Assembly (NCBI GenBank): GCA_006538405.1
Contig: BJKQ01000004.1
Coordinates: 248,001 to 312,000, forward strand
Reading direction: 5' to 3'
DNA: 64,000 bases
DNA from: Hansfordia pulvinata
Lineage: Eukaryota; Ascomycota; Sordariomycetes; Xylariales
The notes beneath the pieces are model-generated. The model was not told where the DNA came from. It worked only from the letters and a program-made list of their open reading frames with translations, and did not search any database. Shown here piece after piece: positions 58,371-64,000 of the stretch. Both the position numbers and the translations under genes were made by a program. Within the stretch, counting starts at the first letter, position 1. Each line of letters begins with the position of its first letter.

Positions 58371-60551
58371 GCCTCCGGCTGCTCGCCGTGCCTCCACCAA
58401 GGCGTTCCCTCAGGATTCACCAAGCGACATTTGTCGTCAGTCCGGCCCGGCTTAGATGTGCGCGCGAGTGGCTGCCTTGGAGGTACATACTCGTATCTTT
58501 TCCTCGCAACCAGCGCGCCCCAGGGACTCGACGCTGACGAGCCGGCGACGGGCGGCGAAAAGGCTATGAATAGACACAGCCGCATCGGCGCTGATCTTTT
58601 CCCACGCCCGAAGCCTGTCCAAGCTGCCGATACTGCCGGAGGCAAGCCGAAGCCGTCGACGATTAGACTGATTCTGGCCTCGTTACCGGATTGACAGTCA
58701 CTGGCCCGGCGTTCACGGTCTGGCCAAGGCGAACCCACCTCGCCAACTTGCAAATGTGCGGCGAATCGGCCAAACATCCGGATTCTAGGGCCTCGTGGCG
58801 GTCGGTGGCCCTCGGGCCCAGTTCGAAGTTAATTCATGCGAGGGCGGGGGCCCTCTTTGAAACCTCCAAAACTTGACATTGTCGTTGCTGCTTTTACAGT
58901 TTTGCCTTCCCCAGGATCGGGTCATCAGGTACAAACGAGCATTGAGCTCGTGGCGTGGCCTCGGTCGACGTAGCTCTGTTTGTTCTCTACGCCCGCGCCA
59001 GGTCCAAGTCGGGTTGCGTCTGCCACCCATGAGCATTATGCCATGACGAAGGTGCCCTGAGCAAAAAAGCTTATGCTGCCCCGTCCCGTGATGACTTCTC
59101 CACGGAGCACCAGTCCCATCGTGTCTTTCGCCCGTCTCGCCGGCCCCCGTCGTCGTCTTTTTGACGCGGAGCCGGCGGCGCTCAGGCCACTGGCCAATTG
59201 GGACCGGTAAGTGCCGGCTGAGCGTCAGGGTGGTGGGTGCGCGTTCTTCTGCGTTTCGATGCTGCACTGCCCCCTTGGGGTCGGCACGCCACGCTCCGAT
59301 CCGCCGCCCTGTCCCTGTTTGTTTGTTTGTTTTTCTCTCCTCCCTCCATCTACGAGGATCTGTCTCTCCTGGTTTGCGTGGGCGGACGTGCGGAGGAGCG
59401 GTCACTCGTTGGGGACGATTCGACTGATGATGCACAGTCGCGCTGGCCCATCCATCACAACCCGCTCAAGGCCCGCCGAGTATGCCATGCCATGCCACCA
59501 CACCTGCCTGACGATGGCCCCGGGCTACGAGTAACTCGGACGCGTAAGCTCGCACGGCAACACGAACAGACAGCGCCAGCGCCAGCCCGGCCGGCGTGCC
59601 ACTTGGGCTTGGACGACGGGGGGCCCAGGGCTCTTGTTGGCCGGCGTGCCGTCGTCCCGTCCCGGCAAGACTTCCCCTCTGCCCTTGCCAACGTCATCAC
59701 GCAGAGCGCTCTGGGCACGGCTGGGCGCCCTGGAGCGGCGGCAGAACACGGCGTAGACCATCGAGGGGCGCCAACGAGTACTCGTACGCGAGCCGGGGAG
59801 CCACCGGTAGTGGGCGGCGGTGGGCGGCGACGGACAGCAGGACAAGCAAAGCCTGGGAGTACTGTACTCGCACCAGCACCGCAGTACCCATGGGCCGTGC
59901 TCATCTTCTCGTGCAAAATCTCTCGTACTGGCATACCCTTTTCAGGCTGGCGACGACTCCAGGTGTCTAAGTGACTGGGTGGTGGCACGGTGGGCAGGCA
60001 CAGCAGGGTTGAAGCCAGGGACACCGCCACCACCGTGGGTCGGGCGCTACCCAATCAGCGGCGACACGGGCTTCTCCCTCACGTTGGCCGTCTCACCTGG
60101 GCGAGCCCAGTGGCCATATGTCTCCGTGGTATTGCCGTCAATGCCGCTCGGTCGTCCCAGGTCGGATGCTCCATCGCCCCCTCCCCGCCCTCGGGTTGTG
60201 GGAGAGACGCGACCCTTGGTCCGGAGGGAGTAAGGACAGGGAAGAGGCATGGGAAATGACCCTTAGCTCGGGGGTGCAGGATATTTGAGGATGCTCTAGT
60301 TAGAAGAGAGCGCATCCCAGAGAACATGGGAAGAGTATAATGAATATTGACAGCAGGGCTGGTGGACGATGAGATTACTCCGCCGTGCTCTCACAGCCAT
60401 TCTGGGGGTTCCCTGGCGGCAGGACGGGACGTGTGGATTTGCACAGGGCGTCCCGGACGGGGCGAGAGTGCCGGGCAGCCACCCGTCCGTCCTGCCCTCT
60501 AATTCCAGGCGTCGTTTTCATTGATTATTATTTGTCTGGTGGTTACAAGAA

Positions 60552-60652
60552 ATCCATCTATCCATCGATCCATCTGTCCATCTGTCCATCTGTCCATCTG
60601 TCCATCTGTCCATCTGTCCATCTGTCCGTCCGTCCGTCCGTCCGTCCGTCCG
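60552..60652. repeat. (CCATCTGT)n then (CCGT)n repeat, about 100 bp
   Basis: CCATC(TA/GA) units pass into about seven copies of CCATCTGT and then six or so copies of CCGT. The 4-bp array looks derived from the 8-bp one by unit shortening. Confidence 0.92.
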
Positions 60653-60904
60653 CGGCCACCGTCAGTACAGGTAAAAGGTAGTGAGACTCGCGAAAGCGCG
60701 TGGCGGCGTATCAAAGCAGCAACTCTCGTGGCATCAGGCCGTGAGACGTCGCGACGAAAAGCGACAGTGTTCATTTGATGAAGCGAAATGATGGATTCAA
60801 ATGTTCCCAAGCACTCGTACCCCGTACTCCGTGTCTCACTGGAGTTGGAGCGACACTGCCCGCATGTGCGCCACGCCTTGGCACATGGCATTGCAGCTCT
60901 TTGT

Positions 60905-60975
60905 GGGATGCAGTCAGTGAGTGAGTGAGCGAGTGAGTTAGTGAGTGAGTTGGTGAGTGAGTTAGTGATGGGTGG
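60905..60975. repeat. (GTGA)n-type imperfect repeat
   Basis: GTGAGTGAGTGAGCGAGTGAG-like repetition with single-base variants runs through this segment. Confidence 0.8.
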
Positions 60976-63900
60976 TGCGTCGGGCGGAATGGCGGCCGAC
61001 GGCGGACGGAGGTCGGCGCCATCGAGCGCCGACCTGCGTGCGGGCTGCAGGCTGCGTGCTGCGTGCGGCGTGCAGGTCGAAATCCCCAGTGCCCGGCCGT
61101 TGAAGACCGACGCGTCGGATGGCCATCCATCTACACCCAAGGTGTATCTATCGTGCCTTGACATGCATCCAAGGTCTTCGGGTGAGCGAGCGTCTGAAGC
61201 CCGAGGTCCGCCTCAGTCGGGTTAGGTTAGGTGATGCTGTTGTGGGTTGGGATCGGGGCCTTTGCAGAGGCTTAGACGTCCAAGTCACACTCGAGCAGCT
61301 GAACTGACCGTCAAGCCAAGCCAGGCCAAGCCAAGCCACGCAACGCAACGCAGAGTGGCGGAGGTTCCCGTTCGAGAGTGGAGAGGCCTGCCAGATCTGT
61401 GCTCTTTTGATCTATCTGGACGCGGGAAAAGTGTGGTGGTGAGATTGACAGAAGCCCTGATGATCAGGCCAGGGCGGCTGTTTCCACTGGGGTCACTGTA
61501 GATGCACCAAATTTCTGCGAGACTGTCGGTGGTTCTAAAGTACCTAAGGTAATCTGGTAGGTACGGTAGGTACCGAATATGGACGCTTCATGTGCCCAAT
61601 CTGATCCCACGGGGCACTGTCCGCATCTCGGACGCATAGAACCTACAACAATCTATTATCCATTACATTGATTTCTTGGGGCTGGTCTACCTATGATTTG
61701 AACCAAAGGATAATACGGCTCACAAGGATAATATCACATGCAATTTGACTGGCTGCAGTCGGTCGGTCTGAGGTGCGTGCCTGTGTCGCGGGCTCAAACT
61801 TGGTGGATGTACCAGATAAACACCTCAAAGATACATGTACCCGTACTCACTCGTGTCTGATCTGATCTGATAACCAGCAGGTGCGACTGACATCCATGGA
61901 TTCGCATCGTCAACCTTCGAACAGCACTGCTTGACCGACTTTGCATCCCCATCATCCTCAACCCTCCCACAAGCAAGCATACTCGTACGAGCCCACCGCG
62001 TCCGGGGTTTCTCCCACATCGCGACGGTCGCACCGGCCAGTCTTGCTCCCTCAGGACCCTGACTCTGGCTCCTTCGCCCACCGATCCTGCCACTGCCAGT
62101 CCCCCGGCAGCCCTTTTCCGACTCGCCCAGAATCCCCGGCCCACGCCGCCCACCTACCGGCCTGCCGCCCACGCCCCGGTCGAGTTGTGGGCTCACCCAA
62201 ACGCGCGCTATGACCGCCTTCATGCTGGGGGCTCACCTGGCACGGGTGGCTCTCTCCGCCCTGTTCCCAAAACGGGCGCTCCCCAACCGGTTCTGCGCTC
62301 GAGTCGGATCCAGATCGATGCTCCCTGCACAAGACGACTGCAAGACGACTGCATGCGCTCCGAATTGATCCCCCAGACCCCCAGCCCCAGGCCTCACGTG
62401 GATTCCCTCGGCACTCCCCTATGCCTATACCATCCTGCCGCCAGGGCCAATTTCCCACTACGAGTATCGTATGCCTCGACTCCCTGCTCGCAATGCCGGT
62501 CCTGGGGCAGAATCACCGACTTCCGCCATACCGGAGGTCGTCCGATCCAATATTCGCCCCCAGGCATCCTGGGCACGTGTAGGCCAGCATCGCCTCGGCA
62601 ATCAAACGGGCTCCGTACCATGGATTAAAAATCCATGCCTTCCAATACTGCAATCCCATGTCACTGGAGTCGATAGTAGGTAGGGCTGGCGCTCGGGAAA
62701 GTGGGAGGCGCCATCAACACCCGAGCGAGCGACAGCATCGGCTTTTTTCTCGATGAATCTGCCTTCTGTCCTGTCTCAACTCTTCTCGACCTTGTCGGCC
62801 CCTGCATGCGGGCCAGTGGGTGGTCAAAGCCGCTCCAGCGAGCGCGCTTCGCCTCCGGGCGCCTTTTTTACCCGTGGCATGGGTCTGAGGCGTCTCAAGT
62901 CGACGGTCTGGAACTCTGCGGAGCAATGGGCCGATAGGGTCGTCTTTCCGGGGCGAGGCTCGTGCGCCCGGCCTTTAGCCGCGATTCTGTGCTCGCGCGA
63001 GTCGTCTTCTTCCACCATGGCCGCCCGGGGCCTGGACTCGACACTGCCACCCCATCGCGCGCGGCCCGTCGTCGTTCTTCGTCGGCGACACTCAACTGCT
63101 GACGTTTGCGGGTCGTATCGACTGCGTTGGAGCTGCGGCGTGCCGCCGCGCAGCAGGGCCCTGGTGCATCCGCACGTCGGGGCTGTGCTGTACTGTGCTC
63201 GACACTCGTAACGTCTGCCGGATTCACCCCCTTCTCGGCATTTGCACTCCCCCATGCGCTGCCGAGGCCCGCCCTGGCGCGACCCTGCAAACACCCTGCC
63301 GAGTGCCGGGGTCGTGGTCGTGATCATGACGGCTGTGACATGCGTGTTTGGTGTGGAGAAGAGCGGCAGTGCAACGGCGCACCTGTCACTTGGGAGTGTC
63401 TTCTCCAGGGCAGTCTCGCCGGCCTCTAAAGCGACACAGGGTGGTGTCGTCGGCACAAACGACCAGCTGAAGCGAGCAGTCCTCCACGTCACCGCGCGAG
63501 GCCGAGGCTTCTCTTGCGACGTCTCGATGCTGCGCCGGGCGCGCGCCACAGGTCTGGGTCGGGCCGGGCTGGGTGGCTGGCCGTGGCGAGGCCGAGCAGT
63601 GCGCTCGCGCCCCCGGCCATTTCAGCTCGGGCAGGGGCCGCCGTCTGCTTGAGGAGGCACAGTCCCGGTAACGCTCGGGGGAGTGCGTGTTTTCACGTTT
63701 GTGCGCGCGTCGCTCGGGGGGCGAGGTGCAAAGTCGAGGTGATCTAGATTTGTGCCCGCGGGTGTTTGCAGCGCCGTGGCCACGGCGATCATGGCGGGCG
63801 GTTCGATGAGAGCTTGTAGAGTACTTTCGCGCCCGGTGTTGCAGACCAAGTTCTCGGTGTGTCTGGGCTTGAGACGCCTCACGTGGTAGAGGAGTTGTGT

Positions 63901-64000
63901 TGGACATGGCTGGCTGATCGAGGTGTGAGGCCAGTTGGTAAGCGTGGCGAGAATGATGGGAAGGACAGGTTCCCGTGTCCGGGTGCGGGCAGGCTCATGG

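Larger units (their letters stand above)
56539..64000. other. Terminal 7.4 kb without a supported gene
   Basis: The left part is the promoter of the bZIP gene. The longest open frame (57438-58694, +, 418 codons) is Arg/Pro/Ser-rich and crosses a 22-base C run; other frames over 57540-58160 are also open on both strands, so no frame can be chosen. Frames at 62185-62628 and 62753-63211 show no domains. It holds several repeats (poly-C, CCATCTGT/CCGT, GTGA-type, AAGCC-type) and TACGAGTACTCGTA-type motifs (59773-59788, 61978-61995). A gene-poor regulatory or subtelomere-like stretch and a decayed or error-broken gene are both possible. Confidence 0.45.

Noticed and set aside
57438..58694. 418-codon open frame on the + strand
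   Set aside because: Crosses a 22-base C run, is Arg/Pro-rich, has mixed codon use unlike the clear genes, and several other frames over the same DNA are equally open. Kept only as part of the unassigned region.

Overview
The window is nuclear DNA of a filamentous ascomycete (Pezizomycotina, most likely Sordariomycetes). The evidence is short GT-AG introns, a HET-domain gene, a maltose-type sugar transporter, an SNG1/DUF3533-type membrane protein, a fungal bZIP factor, several small secreted cysteine-containing proteins, long intergenic stretches and abundant microsatellites. Genus and species cannot be told from the sequence alone. All gene calls come from reading frames, splice-site phase and recognised motifs; no searches were run.

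Layout. 0.5-5 kb: a type II membrane glycosyltransferase-like gene (+), broken by frameshifts, then an amidase-signature gene (-). 6-24 kb: a gene-sparse island dominated by predicted secreted products. It holds an 83-aa protein, a 159-aa six-cysteine protein, a HET-domain gene, a 197-aa eight-cysteine protein, a 445-aa secreted protein of unknown family, and a protein kinase-like gene with an N-terminal signal-like segment that converges on it. At its right end lies an inverted-repeat element (arms about 112 bp) whose edge coincides with the end of a truncated signal-peptide reading frame. 25.8-30.5 kb: a seven-exon sugar transporter (+) and a DUF1624-type multi-membrane protein (-), tail to tail. 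32-36 kb: a large acidic one-helix membrane protein (-). 37.8-40.5 kb: a six-exon intracellular GH13 alpha-amylase. 46-48.5 kb: a Gln/His/Ala-rich protein with a CXC (tesmin/TSO1-like) cysteine cluster. 49-52.7 kb: an SNG1/DUF3533-type gene (-). 54.8-56.5 kb: a two-exon bZIP factor (-). The last 7.4 kb and 40.5-46.2 kb hold no gene I can support.

Functional themes. Alpha-amylase and an alpha-glucoside-type transporter lie about 9.5 kb apart, which fits starch or glycogen-derived sugar use, but nothing in the sequence proves co-regulation. The left island looks like an effector-type compartment.

Quality note. At least six otherwise convincing genes lose frame by single-base steps, mostly the size of one missing base and often beside G/C runs, while others (HET, kinase-like, amylase, bZIP, DUF1624) are perfectly open. 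Assembly or sequencing deletions are the simplest reading, though real decay cannot be excluded. I give the disrupted genes as spans with the frame changes noted.
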